From Leptolyngbya sp. FACHB-321 (GTDB lineage: Bacteria > Cyanobacteriota > Cyanobacteriia > Leptolyngbyales > Leptolyngbyaceae): 64,000 nucleotides of DNA. Shown piece after piece: positions 17,907 through 26,957 of the stretch (positions within the stretch are counted from its first letter, which is position 1; every line of letters starts with the position of its first letter). The stretch covers positions 270,223-334,222 of the forward strand of contig NZ_JACJPI010000064.1 in the NCBI RefSeq assembly GCF_014695975.1. The letters run 5' to 3'. The position numbers and the translations under genes were made by a program. The notes beneath the pieces were generated by a model. The model ran no database searches. It was not told the origin of the DNA and worked only from the letters and a program-made list of their open reading frames with translations.

Positions 17907-19094
17907 GTGAAAGCAATTTCCCTTCTTGGCTCCACTGGCTCCATTGGTACTCAAACACTCGATATTGTTGCCCAGCATCCCGATCAGTTCCGCATTGTTG
18001 GGTTAGCGGCAGGACGCAACGTTGCCTTACTAGCCCAGCAAATCCGCCAATTCCACCCCGCAATTGTGGCGCTTTGCGACACAGACTTATTACCTGATCT
18101 CCAAGCCGCGATCGCCGATCTTGATCCGCAGCCAACGCTTCTAGCGGGTGAAGCTGGAGTGATTGAGGTTGCCCGCTGGAGTACAGCCGATGTGGTCGTC
18201 ACAGGCATTGTGGGCTGTGCCGGACTATTGCCAACCATTGCAGCGATCGAAGCCGGTAAAGATATTGCCTTAGCGAACAAAGAAACGCTAATCGCTGGTG
18301 CGCCTGTTGTGCTGCCGCTAGTGCAAAAACATGGCGTAAAGCTACTGCCTGCGGACTCCGAGCATTCAGCGATTTTTCAGTGTCTCCAGGGTGTGCCAGA
18401 GGGGGGGCTGCGCCGGATTCTGCTCACTGCTTCAGGTGGAGCGTTCCGAGATCTGCCAGTTGAACAGCTAGCAAACGTCACTGTTGCCGATGCGTTGAAA
18501 CATCCCAACTGGTCAATGGGGCGGAAGATTACGATCGACTCCGCCACCTTAATGAATAAAGGGTTAGAAGTCATCGAAGCGCACTATTTGTTTGGCGTAG
18601 CCTACGATCAGATTGCGATCGTCATCCATCCTCAAAGCATCATTCATTCACTGATTGAGCTTCAGGATACCTCTGTGCTGGCGCAACTAGGCTGGGCAGA
18701 TATGCGCCTACCGTTACTCTACGCGCTGTCTTATCCAGAACGCATCGCCACTAATTGGGAACCGCTTGATCTGGTTAAAGCAGGTACGCTAACCTTCCGA
18801 GAACCCGATCACCAAAAATATCCCTGTATGCAATTAGCGTATGCAGCCGGTCGTGCGGGTGGCTGTATGCCCGCCGTGTTGAATGCCGCTAATGAGCAGG
18901 CGGTGGCTCTCTTTTTGGATGAAAAAATTCAATTTCTAGACATTCCGCGCCTGATTGAGCGTGTGTGCGATCACTATCAGGCACTCAACCGACCCGACCC
19001 AAGCCTTGATGAGATTATTGATGCTGATCACTGGGCGAGACAAGCAATCCTGACTGCCAGCCAAACACCACTCCCGCTGCTTTCAAGTCGATAA
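17907..19094 (+). CDS. dxr: 1-deoxy-D-xylulose 5-phosphate reductoisomerase
   Basis: Converts DXP to MEP with NADPH, the committed step of the MEP isoprenoid pathway. 395 residues from a GTG start. NADPH-binding [14 protein letters not shown] (residues 8-21), [11 protein letters not shown] (about 121-131), metal/substrate motif [17 protein letters not shown] (about 147-163), [22 protein letters not shown] (about 205-226) and the C-terminal [12 protein letters not shown] are all present. It ends near a palindromic terminator shared with the convergent thioesterase gene. Confidence 0.97.
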   Translation: MKAISLLGSTGSIGTQTLDIVAQHPDQFRIVGLAAGRNVALLAQQIRQFHPAIVALCDTDLLPDLQAAIADLDPQPTLLAGEAGVIEVARWSTADVVVTGIVGCAGLLPTIAAIEAGKDIALANKETLIAGAPVVLPLVQKHGVKLLPADSEHSAIFQCLQGVPEGGLRRILLTASGGAFRDLPVEQLANVTVADALKHPNWSMGRKITIDSATLMNKGLEVIEAHYLFGVAYDQIAIVIHPQSIIHSLIELQDTSVLAQLGWADMRLPLLYALSYPERIATNWEPLDLVKAGTLTFREPDHQKYPCMQLAYAAGRAGGCMPAVLNAANEQAVALFLDEKIQFLDIPRLIERVCDHYQALNRPDPSLDEIIDADHWARQAILTASQTPLPLLSSR

Positions 19095-19113
19095 TTGCAA
19101 GCTGCTAGTGATG

Positions 19114-19129
19114 CCTTTCTATAGAAAGG
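19114..19129. terminator. Palindromic terminator between convergent genes
   Basis: CCTTTCTATAGAAAGG is a perfect 16-base palindrome 19 bases after the dxr stop and 7 bases before the end of the convergent thioesterase gene. With almost no loop it is a weak terminator candidate. Confidence 0.45.
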
Positions 19130-19136
19130 TTGTACG

Positions 19137-19628
19137 TTAAGGCGCAGTAAGCTTGACCAGTGCTTCTTTCACAGCAGGCGGTAATTGGCGCATAATTTTG
19201 CCTTTCTCGCGATCGACTGCCACCAACGCTACACGAGCCGTTGCAAACAGGTCTTGCCCATCCGTAGACTGAATCTGGTAATCCCAGTTAACACGGGCTC
19301 CCTCCATATTTACCATGCGGGTTCGCACTACCACTGCCATACCCATCTGCACCGATTGGTGATAGCGAATCGACAGCTCAACGACCGGCAAATCACAGCC
19401 TAGCGCAACTAAATCAGCAAACTCAATGCCAATGGAGCGCAAGCACTCTACCCTTGCTTCTTCCATCCATGTCACATAGGCACCATGCCAGACGATGCCA
19501 GCGTAGTCTGTATGGTGCGGATGCGCCCTGACTAAATACTCAAACCAATGCTCTGAAGCTACCTGCAATGAATTTTGGAGCACTCCTGTTGGTGGGAGTT
19601 GGCGTTGATCCGGCTGATCATTTGTCAT
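19137..19628 (-). CDS. Hotdog-fold acyl-CoA thioesterase (YbgC/4HBT type)
   Basis: A 163-residue hotdog-fold protein expected to hydrolyse an acyl-CoA. After an N-terminal extension of about 30 residues comes WFEYLVRAHPHHTDYAGIVWHG, where Asp in H-T-D-Y-A-G is the usual catalytic residue of the YbgC/4HBT class, then WMEEARVECLRSIG and VVVRTRMVNMEGARVNWDYQI. A cyanobacterial relative acts on DHNA-CoA in phylloquinone synthesis, but that enzyme has a D-T-D-G-A-G motif, so I do not assign it that role. Confidence 0.88.
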   Translation of the reverse strand: MTNDQPDQRQLPPTGVLQNSLQVASEHWFEYLVRAHPHHTDYAGIVWHGAYVTWMEEARVECLRSIGIEFADLVALGCDLPVVELSIRYHQSVQMGMAVVVRTRMVNMEGARVNWDYQIQSTDGQDLFATARVALVAVDREKGKIMRQLPPAVKEALVKLTAP

Positions 19629-20253
19629 AGAGTCAAGCGTTCTAGTGATCGAGGCTTTTGTATTATTTTATATCAATCTATCCGGCATTTGTTTACGTTA
19701 ATTAACTCAATCACTTTCTTTACTCTTAAAAGTTATTAATGAAGTGATAACGCGCAGCCCAGAAAGGCAACATGTTCACTCTGTAGCAATTAGCTGCAAC
19801 GCTTTCTAGGCAACGAATATATTAGGGGAAAACCCTGAAACCTTCTTTCAAAGCAGGGCTAAAAAGCTGAGCGATCGACTAATCTTTCTTGACATCTCTT
19901 CATGCTCGGTGGTGCAACAATGCGTAACAGTCCTCCTAGTTTGCTAGAGGTTAACGGTAAAATCCTAGATTAGAAAGCAGTGGCTCAACTACTGTTCTGC
20001 GTGCTCCTTGCCTAACCTTTAGCCTCTTAGTAATAACTGCCAGTGATAGCTGTCAGATTGTACTAGCGGCGATCGCAGTGTTGTCCTCTGCCATAGCAAT
20101 ACTCAGTCAGTTATGTCTCGTACGTATTGATTGAAGTCTTACCGCAGCGGACTAATATGGGCTACGGCTGACAACCTGAATTGGCTTGCCATTGCTGCCG
20201 CACCAGGGGTTAGAAACTCTAATTTGTTTTTATGAAAAGCGTGAGGTAAACCC
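19629..20253. other. 625-bp divergent intergenic region
   Basis: Separates the thioesterase (minus) from the stress protein (plus). No gene is supported. A TTGACA hexamer occurs at 19889 but lacks a -10 at proper spacing; a near-perfect hairpin CCTCCTAG/CTAGAGG lies at about 19935-19953; a GTTAATTAAC palindrome lies at 19697-19706. The length suggests a long leader or a small RNA. Confidence 0.4.
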
Positions 20254-21105
20254 ATGATCGAAAAAATTCTTCTTGCTGATTCTGGTACTGGGCATTCTGA
20301 AGAAATGCTCAAAGCGCTGGCAGATATTCCTTCGATGCGGACGGCATCGGTAACAGTTTTGCACGTTGTACCGCCCCAGATTACGTCTACTGGAATGGAA
20401 GAGCAGCGCGAAAAAGGCGGCGAAATTCTTGCTAGCGCAATCCAATCACTGAACCTTGATCCCGATCGCGTCTCTGGTCTTTTACGTGAAGGCGATCCTA
20501 AAGATGTCGTCTGTAAAGTGGCTGATGAGATTGATGCTGATTTAATCATCATGGGTTCCAGGGGGCTTCAGCGCCTGGTCTCAATTTTGGAAAACTCCGT
20601 TAGCCAGTATGTCTTTCAACTCTCGTCTCGTCCCATGCTGTTGGTGAGAGATGACATTTATGTCAAAAAGGTCAAGCGCGTTATGGTAGCGCTCGATCGG
20701 TCGGAGTCAGCGAAGCAAAGCCTGAAACTGGCGCTGTTCTTGCTCCGTGACCTCAAAGGTGGCGAACTTATTCTGACGCACATTGATCCTGACCTGACAG
20801 GCAAATCTGGTTGTTCTACTGGTGCTGTATCTGAGCATGACCCTGTATTTGCAACTGCTATTGCTGATGCGAAACGGCTTGGTATTAGCTACCGCTGCCT
20901 CTCCTGCGTTGGCAAACCGGCTAAAGAACTCTGCCGTTTAGCTGACGAGCTAAATGTGGATTTGCTGCTGTTAGGTTCGCCAGAGCGTCGTCCCTCGATC
21001 GCCAAAGGTTTGCCTGACCTCGATCGCTTGCTGGGCAACTCCCTTTCAGACTACGTGCGGGTTTACGCCAACTGCCCCGTTCTGTTGGCGCGTACGGCAA
21101 CCTAG
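20254..21105 (+). CDS. Tandem-domain universal stress protein
   Basis: A 283-residue protein made of two Usp domains (about residues 1-135 and 140-283), each beginning with a strand and acidic/Ser segment (ILLADSGTGHSEEML; VMVALDRSESAKQSL). The first domain ends with MGSRGLQRLVSILENSVSQYV, close to the ATP-binding G-x2-G-x9-G-S pattern. The second has LLGSPERRPSIAKGLPDLDRLLGNSLSDYV, a longer, altered version. It probably binds nucleotide or a ligand and acts in stress physiology; the precise role is unknown. It is followed by its own terminator. Confidence 0.9.
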   Translation: MIEKILLADSGTGHSEEMLKALADIPSMRTASVTVLHVVPPQITSTGMEEQREKGGEILASAIQSLNLDPDRVSGLLREGDPKDVVCKVADEIDADLIIMGSRGLQRLVSILENSVSQYVFQLSSRPMLLVRDDIYVKKVKRVMVALDRSESAKQSLKLALFLLRDLKGGELILTHIDPDLTGKSGCSTGAVSEHDPVFATAIADAKRLGISYRCLSCVGKPAKELCRLADELNVDLLLLGSPERRPSIAKGLPDLDRLLGNSLSDYVRVYANCPVLLARTAT

Positions 21106-21190
21106 CGCCGCTTCTTCAACTTACAATCTGGCGACGGAGCATTTCGATCGACGGGGTATTGAGGGTGAACAACATTCAATGCCCCGTTTG

Positions 21191-21217
21191 CGTCTGTGCC
21201 TGCCACAGACGGTCTTT
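21191..21217 (+). terminator. Terminator of the stress protein gene
   Basis: CGTCTGTG (21191-21198) pairs exactly with CACAGACG (21204-21211) around a 5-base loop, followed by GTCTTTT. It lies 86 bases past the stop codon. Confidence 0.8.
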
Positions 21218-21298
21218 TCATAGCCTGTTGCAAGCTTCGTTGAATCTTCATGCCTTACGTAATCTTTCTTTGCAGTTATGGCGCTATGCTTGCGGATA

Positions 21299-21360
21299 GT
21301 ACGGAACACCTCCTACCTTGAATGACTTTTGATCGCGCTGAAGCGATGCTAGTTCCGTAC
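21299..21360 (+). promoter_or_regulatory. Long-range inverted repeat in the leader of the SRPBCC gene
   Basis: GTACGGAAC (21299-21307) is exactly complementary to GTTCCGTAC (21352-21360); between them ATCGC...GCGAT forms an inner hairpin (about 21331-21346). The paired structure ends 35 bases before the ATG at 21396. It could be a structured 5' leader or paired operator half-sites. No known riboswitch class is recognised. Confidence 0.45.
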
Positions 21361-21395
21361 AACCCGTATGATACAGGCGTTTTTGGACTGGCATA

Positions 21396-22010
21396 ATGAC
21401 TTCTACTGCACCCCTACTTACCCGTACTTCTACTGCCTTCACTGATACTGCTTTCACTGACGTTGCGATCAAGCGGCAAGCGGATGTGTGCTCCAAGCAA
21501 CTCCTTAGTGGTGAGATTGTGCTGGAAACCCGTAGTCATTCTGCCTGGGGTGGTGCAGTGACCGCTCAGATGTACTTGCCTCTAGAGCGGGCGAATGCAT
21601 GGCGACAATTAACAGACTATCCCCGCTGGGTGCAATACTTCCCCGCACTGACCCGTAGCGAAATTATCAGCCATAACGATTTCAGGCTTGGTAAGCAAAG
21701 TGCAAAAGATGGTTGTAAGCGTTTGTACCAGGTAGCGGGTAAAGCATTTTTGTTTCTGACCGCACAAGTAGATATCTATTTAAAGGTGATCGAAACAGCA
21801 CACCAGCAGATTCAGTTTCGGCTAGAGTCGGGCAGTTTTCATGACTTTGCGGCTGATTTGACTCTGCAAGACTATAGTAATGGCACCTTGTTAACCTATT
21901 CTGTGCAGGCAACGCCTACCATTCCAGTGCCTTCTATCTTTATTCAGCAGGCAATTCAGATGGATCTGCCAGCCAATATGCGAAGAATGCGCCAAGTTCT
22001 CTGCCGCTAG
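21396..22010 (+). CDS. SRPBCC (START-like) family protein
   Basis: A 204-residue protein. Residues 1-30 are Thr/Ala-rich with a small duplicated TDTAFTD segment. From about residue 45 it follows the polyketide cyclase/START pattern: AQMYLPLERANAWRQLTDYPRWVQYFPALTRSEII, central strands, a final LLTYSVQATPTIPVPSIFIQQAIQMDLPANMRRMRQ helix. Such proteins bind hydrophobic ligands in a helix-grip cavity; the ligand is unknown. It lies upstream of the pst operon with a ~180-bp gap that holds a candidate Pho box. Confidence 0.8.
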   Translation: MTSTAPLLTRTSTAFTDTAFTDVAIKRQADVCSKQLLSGEIVLETRSHSAWGGAVTAQMYLPLERANAWRQLTDYPRWVQYFPALTRSEIISHNDFRLGKQSAKDGCKRLYQVAGKAFLFLTAQVDIYLKVIETAHQQIQFRLESGSFHDFAADLTLQDYSNGTLLTYSVQATPTIPVPSIFIQQAIQMDLPANMRRMRQVLCR

Positions 22011-22129
22011 CAGCTAGGCATCACTAGAGGAAGTAGAGTCTCAAAGATAGAGGGTTAGAACTCCTTTGTCTTAACGGTTTGATTACTGCTTTAAAGAGCT
22101 CTGTCTGGAAGTAAATGTAATTTCGGTTA

Positions 22130-22148
22130 CTTAACCTTCTCTTTACTG
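22130..22148 (+). promoter_or_regulatory. Candidate Pho box (SphR/PhoB site) for pstS
   Basis: CTTAACCT (22130-22137) and CTTTACTG (22141-22148) are spaced by exactly three bases, matching the cyanobacterial Pho-box scheme of 8-bp direct repeats (Py-T-T-A-A-Py-Py-T/A) with 3-bp gaps. A third copy is not clear. A second CTTAACGG occurs at 22070-22077. Position (44 bp before pstS) supports phosphate-starvation control. Confidence 0.6.
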
Positions 22149-22191
22149 ACGCACGCTAGCGTTAGGGCAGATGTGTTAAGTTGCAGAATTT

Positions 22192-23310
22192 ATGATCTCC
22201 TCTCTAAAAGCAGCCCGTTGGGCATTCTCGGCTTCGGCGATCGCCCTTACAGTCGGGCTTACAGCCTGCGGACCAAGCACACCTCCAGCTGGTGGTCCTG
22301 CTCCAGGTGGCAGCGCGGCTCCAGCAGCAAGTTCAGGTGCTGGCGGCGGTACGATTTCCCTTAGTGGTGCAGGCGCAACGTTTCCAGCGCCTCTCTATCA
22401 GCGCTGGTTCGCTGAGTACAATAAAACAAACCCAAACGTTCAAATCAGCTATCAGTCTGTAGGCAGCGGTGCCGGAGTTAAGCAGTTCATCGCTAAAACT
22501 GTGGACTTTGGTGCGACTGATGCTCCCTTGAACGATAAAGAAAGGGCGCAGTATCCGAAGGATCTTGGTCAACCGCTGCAAGTTCCTATGACGGGGGGCG
22601 CAGTTGTTTTTGCCTATAATTTGGATGGCGTTGACAACTTAAGGCTGTCGCGTGAAGTCTACTGCGGTATCACTGGGGGCACTATCAAAAAATGGAATGA
22701 CCCCAAAATTGTGAAAGACAATCCTAATGCCAAGCTTCCAGATGCTGATATTGCGTTTACCCATCGCTCAGATGGTAGCGGTACAACCTATCTCTTCACC
22801 AGTCACCTGAAAGCTGCCTGCCCAGGCTGGCAAGCGGGTGCTGCTAAGTCGGTTGAGTGGCCCGTTGGCACAGGCGCTAAGGGGAACGAGGGTGTAACGG
22901 CTCAAATCCAGCAGACAAAGAATGCGGTTGGCTACGTTGAGTATGCGTACGCTAAAGAGAACAACCTGAAGTTTGCCGAATTGCAGAATAAAGCGGGCGG
23001 GTTTATTGCGGCTACGCCTGAAGCGGCTGCCAAATCACTAGAAGGCGCGACTCTGCCAGCAGACTTCTCGCTGGCAGTGCCTAATCCAGCAGCTAAGGAC
23101 GCTTATCCGATCGTCGGGTTGACCTGGCTGTTAGTTTATGGTCAATACAGTGACCCTGCAAAGGCTGATGCGCTCAAGAACTTCATCAAGTGGGCATACA
23201 GTGCCGAAGGCTCTAAGTATGCGACCGAGCTGGGTTATCTACCAATTCCGCAAGACATTTCCGGCAAGGCGACTGCTGCTCTTGATAATGTTAAGGTTGC
23301 GGCCAAGTAG
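22192..23310 (+). CDS. pstS: Phosphate ABC transporter substrate-binding protein
   Basis: Periplasmic phosphate-binding lipoprotein that delivers phosphate to PstC/PstA. 372 residues. Signal peptide with lipobox L-T-A-C (about residue 26), a Gly/Pro/Ala linker, then ISLSGAGATFPAPLYQRWFAEY, VSYQSVGSGAGVKQF-like phosphate-loop sequences, FGATDAPL, and HRSDGSGTTYLFTSHL, the standard phosphate-contacting Ser/Thr/Asp segments of PstS. First gene of pstS-pstC-pstA-pstB, behind a candidate Pho box. Confidence 0.97.
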   Translation: MISSLKAARWAFSASAIALTVGLTACGPSTPPAGGPAPGGSAAPAASSGAGGGTISLSGAGATFPAPLYQRWFAEYNKTNPNVQISYQSVGSGAGVKQFIAKTVDFGATDAPLNDKERAQYPKDLGQPLQVPMTGGAVVFAYNLDGVDNLRLSREVYCGITGGTIKKWNDPKIVKDNPNAKLPDADIAFTHRSDGSGTTYLFTSHLKAACPGWQAGAAKSVEWPVGTGAKGNEGVTAQIQQTKNAVGYVEYAYAKENNLKFAELQNKAGGFIAATPEAAAKSLEGATLPADFSLAVPNPAAKDAYPIVGLTWLLVYGQYSDPAKADALKNFIKWAYSAEGSKYATELGYLPIPQDISGKATAALDNVKVAAK

Positions 23311-23474
23311 CATCGTGACCTGATTGGCACGTAGCTATCGTCATGCTTGCGGCGGTGGCAGCCACAACAGTGATGTGTAAAGCATCAACGCTGATGGCTG
23401 TCACTGCTTTACCAGTTAAGGCTGCTTTTTTAGAGTTTTGCTTTCTTGTTCCCACGCCCTACCTATCGATCACT

Positions 23475-24431
23475 ATGTCTTCTTCCCCGATCGAACCCTC
23501 ATCACCCATGAACTGGAAGCGTTCAGCAGCCTCGCGCTCGCTCGACACAGGCTTCTTTTGGGTGACAGGCGCTTTTGCGGTTGGCATTGCTGTCATTCTC
23601 TTTACGATCGCCATTCAGGTTGGGCATGATGCGCTCCCAGCCATTCAGCAATTTGGCGCTGGCTTTATCACAGGTTCTCGCTGGGACCCAGTGGCAAATA
23701 TTTATGGAGCATGGCCTCAAGTCTACGGAACCCTTGTTACTTCAATCATTGCGTTGCTTCTAGCTGTGCCGATCGGCATTGGAGTAGCACTGTTTCTGAG
23801 TGAAGACTTTTTGCCCCCACGTATTCAGCAGCCGATCGTGTTTTTGGTTGAGCTGCTCGCCGCCATTCCTAGCGTTGTTTACGGGCTGTGGGGCATTTTT
23901 GTGCTGATTCCAATCCTGAATCCGATCGGGCTCTGGTTGAACAAGAACTTCGGTTTTATCCCTCTCTTTAAAACGCCACCAGCGGGTCCAGGGCTTTATG
24001 TGGCTGGCATTATCCTGGCAATCATGATTCTGCCCATTATTGCCGCTATTTCGCGAGACGCTCTCATTTCTGTACCTCCCGAATTGCGTCAAGCTGCCTA
24101 TGGTCTGGGTGCTACTCGTTGGGAAACAATCTTTCAAGTGGTGCTACCAGCAGCGATTTCTGGAATTATTGGCGGCATCATGCTGGCGCTTGGGCGAGCA
24201 ATGGGTGAAACAATGGCAGTGACGATGGTGATTGGCAATAGCAATCGGGTCACTGGCTCTATCTTAGATTCGGGTTCAACCGTCTCGTCGCTGTTAGCAA
24301 ATCAGTTTGCGGAGGCAGGCGGTTTGCAGATTTCTTCTCTAATGTATGCAGCCTTGATTTTGTTCGGCTTGACGCTGCTCGTAAATGTGCTGGCTGAGGT
24401 CATTGTTCGCCACTTTAGATTGAATCTTTAA
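23475..24431 (+). CDS. pstC: Phosphate ABC transporter permease PstC
   Basis: Inner-membrane permease subunit of the phosphate importer, 318 residues from ATG 23475. The frame opens at 23343, but that extension is hydrophobic and unlike the family. Six membrane helices are visible. AIPSVVYGLWGIFVL and SVPPELRQAAYGLGATRWETIFQVVLPAAISGIIGG (the EAA loop that docks PstB) are diagnostic, with ALGRAMGETMAVTMVIGN after it. It sits 164 bp after pstS. Confidence 0.95.
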   Translation: MSSSPIEPSSPMNWKRSAASRSLDTGFFWVTGAFAVGIAVILFTIAIQVGHDALPAIQQFGAGFITGSRWDPVANIYGAWPQVYGTLVTSIIALLLAVPIGIGVALFLSEDFLPPRIQQPIVFLVELLAAIPSVVYGLWGIFVLIPILNPIGLWLNKNFGFIPLFKTPPAGPGLYVAGIILAIMILPIIAAISRDALISVPPELRQAAYGLGATRWETIFQVVLPAAISGIIGGIMLALGRAMGETMAVTMVIGNSNRVTGSILDSGSTVSSLLANQFAEAGGLQISSLMYAALILFGLTLLVNVLAEVIVRHFRLNL

Positions 24432-24526
24432 GGCTGGAAACGGTGTAGTTGAACCATTTCATCGTTTGTTTGACCGTCTACAAGGCTGTGGTGAATCAGT
24501 TAGTATAAAGTTAGGAAGGCATTAAG

Positions 24527-25411
24527 ATGGCTAGTCAGGAAATCGCTGCTCCGTTGGCGGAAAGGAGCATGAAGCGTTCTTCAATGTCACCGCGAACATT
24601 GTTTTCCTCGGTGATGACAGGTGTGTCGATCGTTTTTACATTGATGGCCCTGATCCCGCTCTTTGCCATCTTGATTTATGTATTTATCCAGGGCGCTAGC
24701 CGTCTGAGTTTAGATTTGTTTACGCAGCTTCCGCCGCCGCCCCTTGTTAAGGGAGGTGGTTTTGGTAATGCTATTGTTGGCACCTTGTTAATGGTCGGTA
24801 TTGCGTCAGCTCTCAGCATTCCGTTTGGTGTTGCTGCTGCCATTTTTCTATCAGAATTTGCTAGAGATACTAAGTTAGCCAATGCGGTTGATTTCTTCAC
24901 CAACGTCTTGAGTGGTGTCCCCTCCATTGTCATTGGTGTGTTTGCTTATGCGATTGTTGTTCTAAAGACAGGCACGTTTTCAGCTTTTGCAGGGGGGGTT
25001 GCACTGTCAGTACTGATGCTGCCGACGATCGTTCGTACCGCAGCAGAAGCATTAGAAGCCGTACCGAGAGACTATCGGCAGGCATCAGTAGGGCTGGGTG
25101 CAACTCAGTTTCAAACGGTGGTCAGGATTGTGCTTCCGGCAGCGATTCCAGCGATTGTAACGGGGGTGATGCTGGCGATCGCTCGTGCGGCTGGTGAAAC
25201 GGCACCACTTATTTTTACTGCCCTGTTCAACCAATATTGGGCTAGAGGCGTTTGGGAACCAACGGCATCGTTGGCTGTATTAGTCTTTAACTTCGCTATT
25301 GTTCCGTATAAAAACCAGCAGGAGCTTGCTTGGGCAGGTTCGCTCGTCCTTGTGGCGATGGTTTTGCTAACGAGTATCTTGGCACGATGGGTCACTAAAA
25401 AACGTAAATAG
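24527..25411 (+). CDS. pstA: Phosphate ABC transporter permease PstA
   Basis: Second permease subunit, 294 residues. After a short cytosolic N-terminus come six helices with GNAIVGTLLMVGIASALSIPFGVAAAIFLSEF, NVLSGVPSIVIGVFAYAIVV, and the EAA-type loop EAVPRDYRQASVGLGATQFQTVVRIVLPAAIPAIVTGVMLAIARAAGETAPLIFTA. It lies 95 bp after pstC in the same operon. Confidence 0.96.
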   Translation: MASQEIAAPLAERSMKRSSMSPRTLFSSVMTGVSIVFTLMALIPLFAILIYVFIQGASRLSLDLFTQLPPPPLVKGGGFGNAIVGTLLMVGIASALSIPFGVAAAIFLSEFARDTKLANAVDFFTNVLSGVPSIVIGVFAYAIVVLKTGTFSAFAGGVALSVLMLPTIVRTAAEALEAVPRDYRQASVGLGATQFQTVVRIVLPAAIPAIVTGVMLAIARAAGETAPLIFTALFNQYWARGVWEPTASLAVLVFNFAIVPYKNQQELAWAGSLVLVAMVLLTSILARWVTKKRK

Positions 25412-25532
25412 TAGCTGGAATGAGTCAGGTCATTGAAGGCTTTGCTGATGGAACGATGGCAGCCTCTCGCTCTTCCTGCCATTCGTATTCATTTTTCTGC
25501 ATAAACGGTAACAACTTACTCAACCCTAACTT

Positions 25533-26339
25533 ATGAGCACTAACCTCCAAGCAGCCCGCCAGACTGAAACCGTTTTTCGGACTCAAGATTTAAACATCTA
25601 CTACGGTGATTTTCTAGCTGTAAAAAACGTCTCGATCGAGATCCCAAAAAATAAAATTACTGCGTTTATCGGTCCATCAGGCTGTGGCAAAAGTACGGTG
25701 ATTCGTTGCTTTAACCGTCTTAATGATTTGATTAAGTCGTTTCACCTTGATGGCAAGATCTTTTATAAGGAGCAGGATCTTTACGCTGCCGATATTGACC
25801 CCGTAGAAGTGCGTCGTCAGATTGGCATGGTGTTCCAAAAACCAAATCCTTTTCCAAAGTCAATTTACGAGAACATTGCGTTTGGTCCTCGGCTGGTTGG
25901 CTACAAAGGTGACATGGACGAACTAGTGGAGCGTTCCCTCAAGCAAGCCGCTTTGTGGGATGACGTCAAAGACAAGCTCAAAGCGATGGGCACCGACCTC
26001 TCTGGTGGACAACAGCAGCGTCTATGTATCGCACGGGCAATAGCCGTGCAACCTGACGTCATTTTGATGGATGAACCTTGTTCAGCGCTTGATCCAATCT
26101 CAACGCTTAAAGTTGAAGACTTGCTGCAAGAGCTGAAAGAGCGTTATACGATCGTTATCGTGACTCACAATATGCAGCAGGCATCGCGAGCCTCTGATTT
26201 CACAGCGTTTTATAACGTCGAAGCAAATGATAAGGGTCAGCGAACGGGCTACATCGTAGAGTATGAACGCACCGAAGCGATTTTTCAGTCACCTAAGCAT
26301 CAAGCCACTCAAGAGTATGTCAGTGGTCGCTTCGGTTAA
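25533..26339 (+). CDS. pstB: Phosphate ABC transporter ATP-binding protein PstB
   Basis: ATPase that drives phosphate import, 268 residues. Walker [10 protein letters not shown] (residues 47-55), Q-loop [21 protein letters not shown], signature [14 protein letters not shown], Walker [17 protein letters not shown] and switch [17 protein letters not shown] are all intact. It ends the pst cluster; no phoU follows, as the next gene is psb27. Confidence 0.97.
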   Translation: MSTNLQAARQTETVFRTQDLNIYYGDFLAVKNVSIEIPKNKITAFIGPSGCGKSTVIRCFNRLNDLIKSFHLDGKIFYKEQDLYAADIDPVEVRRQIGMVFQKPNPFPKSIYENIAFGPRLVGYKGDMDELVERSLKQAALWDDVKDKLKAMGTDLSGGQQQRLCIARAIAVQPDVILMDEPCSALDPISTLKVEDLLQELKERYTIVIVTHNMQQASRASDFTAFYNVEANDKGQRTGYIVEYERTEAIFQSPKHQATQEYVSGRFG

Positions 26340-26475
26340 GGTAAGGTTTGTTTCCTAAGGCTGATTAACCTCTCCTATAGGGTGCATGATCCCCGTTCCG
26401 GATCGCGGTAGGATGGATGCTATCTGGTACGTCACAGAAGGCTGAACCGTTGTTTAACCCTTTTTGCGAATGCTT

Positions 26476-26871
26476 ATGAAGCGCTTTCTTTCCGTTATTT
26501 TGGTTATTTTTATCAGCCTGATTGGGTTTACCCAAACTGCAAGTGCAGCGACTGCCCTGACGGGAGACTATCGGCAGGATACATCAGCTGTTGTTACCAC
26601 TCTAAGGGAATCGATTCAGATCCCCGATGACTCGCCTGATCGCAGTGCGGCGCAAACAGAAGCACGTCAGTTGATCAATGACTTTACTGCTCGTTACAGA
26701 CGTAATAATTCGGTGGCAAAGCTGACCTCCTATACGACGATGCGTACGGCGTTAAACTCTTTAGCGGGTCACTATAGTTCCTACCCAAATCGCCCTGTTC
26801 CCCAAAAAATGCGCGATCGTCTGGAGCAAGAATTTAAGCAAATTGAGCTTTTCCTGAATCGAGGCTCTTAG
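26476..26871 (+). CDS. psb27: Photosystem II assembly protein Psb27
   Basis: Lumenal factor that binds CP43 during assembly and repair of photosystem II. The mature part matches Psb27: LTGDYRQDTSAVVTTLRESIQIPDDSPDR, INDFTARYRRNNSVAKLTSYTTMRTALNSLAGHYSSYPNRPVPQKMRDRLEQEF. ATG 26476 is preferred (MKRFLSVILV); 26470 is also possible. The signal peptide ends in A-S-A-A with no cysteine where Synechocystis Psb27 has its lipidated Cys, so this protein would be cleaved by signal peptidase I and be soluble. It ends at a strong convergent terminator. Confidence 0.95.
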   Translation: MKRFLSVILVIFISLIGFTQTASAATALTGDYRQDTSAVVTTLRESIQIPDDSPDRSAAQTEARQLINDFTARYRRNNSVAKLTSYTTMRTALNSLAGHYSSYPNRPVPQKMRDRLEQEFKQIELFLNRGS

Positions 26872-26906
26872 CCATAGTTACTCTTAGCCGTAGTAAGTGA
26901 TGCATT

Positions 26907-26956
26907 AAACTGCCTGTGAAGTGGCTTCTACCCAGCCTTTTCACAGGCAGTTTTTT
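26907..26956. terminator. Bidirectional terminator, psb27 / deaminase
   Basis: AAACTGCCTGTGAA (26907-26920) is exactly complementary to 26940-26953, a 14-bp stem with a 19-base loop, ending in a TTTTTT run. It ends psb27, and in reverse can end the deaminase gene whose stop codon is at 26958. Confidence 0.93.
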
Positions 26957-26957
26957 G

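Noticed and set aside
19137..19628. DHNA-CoA thioesterase of phylloquinone synthesis
   Set aside because: The active-site block (H-T-D-Y-A-G) differs from the D-T-D-G-A-G of the known cyanobacterial enzyme; left as a general thioesterase.
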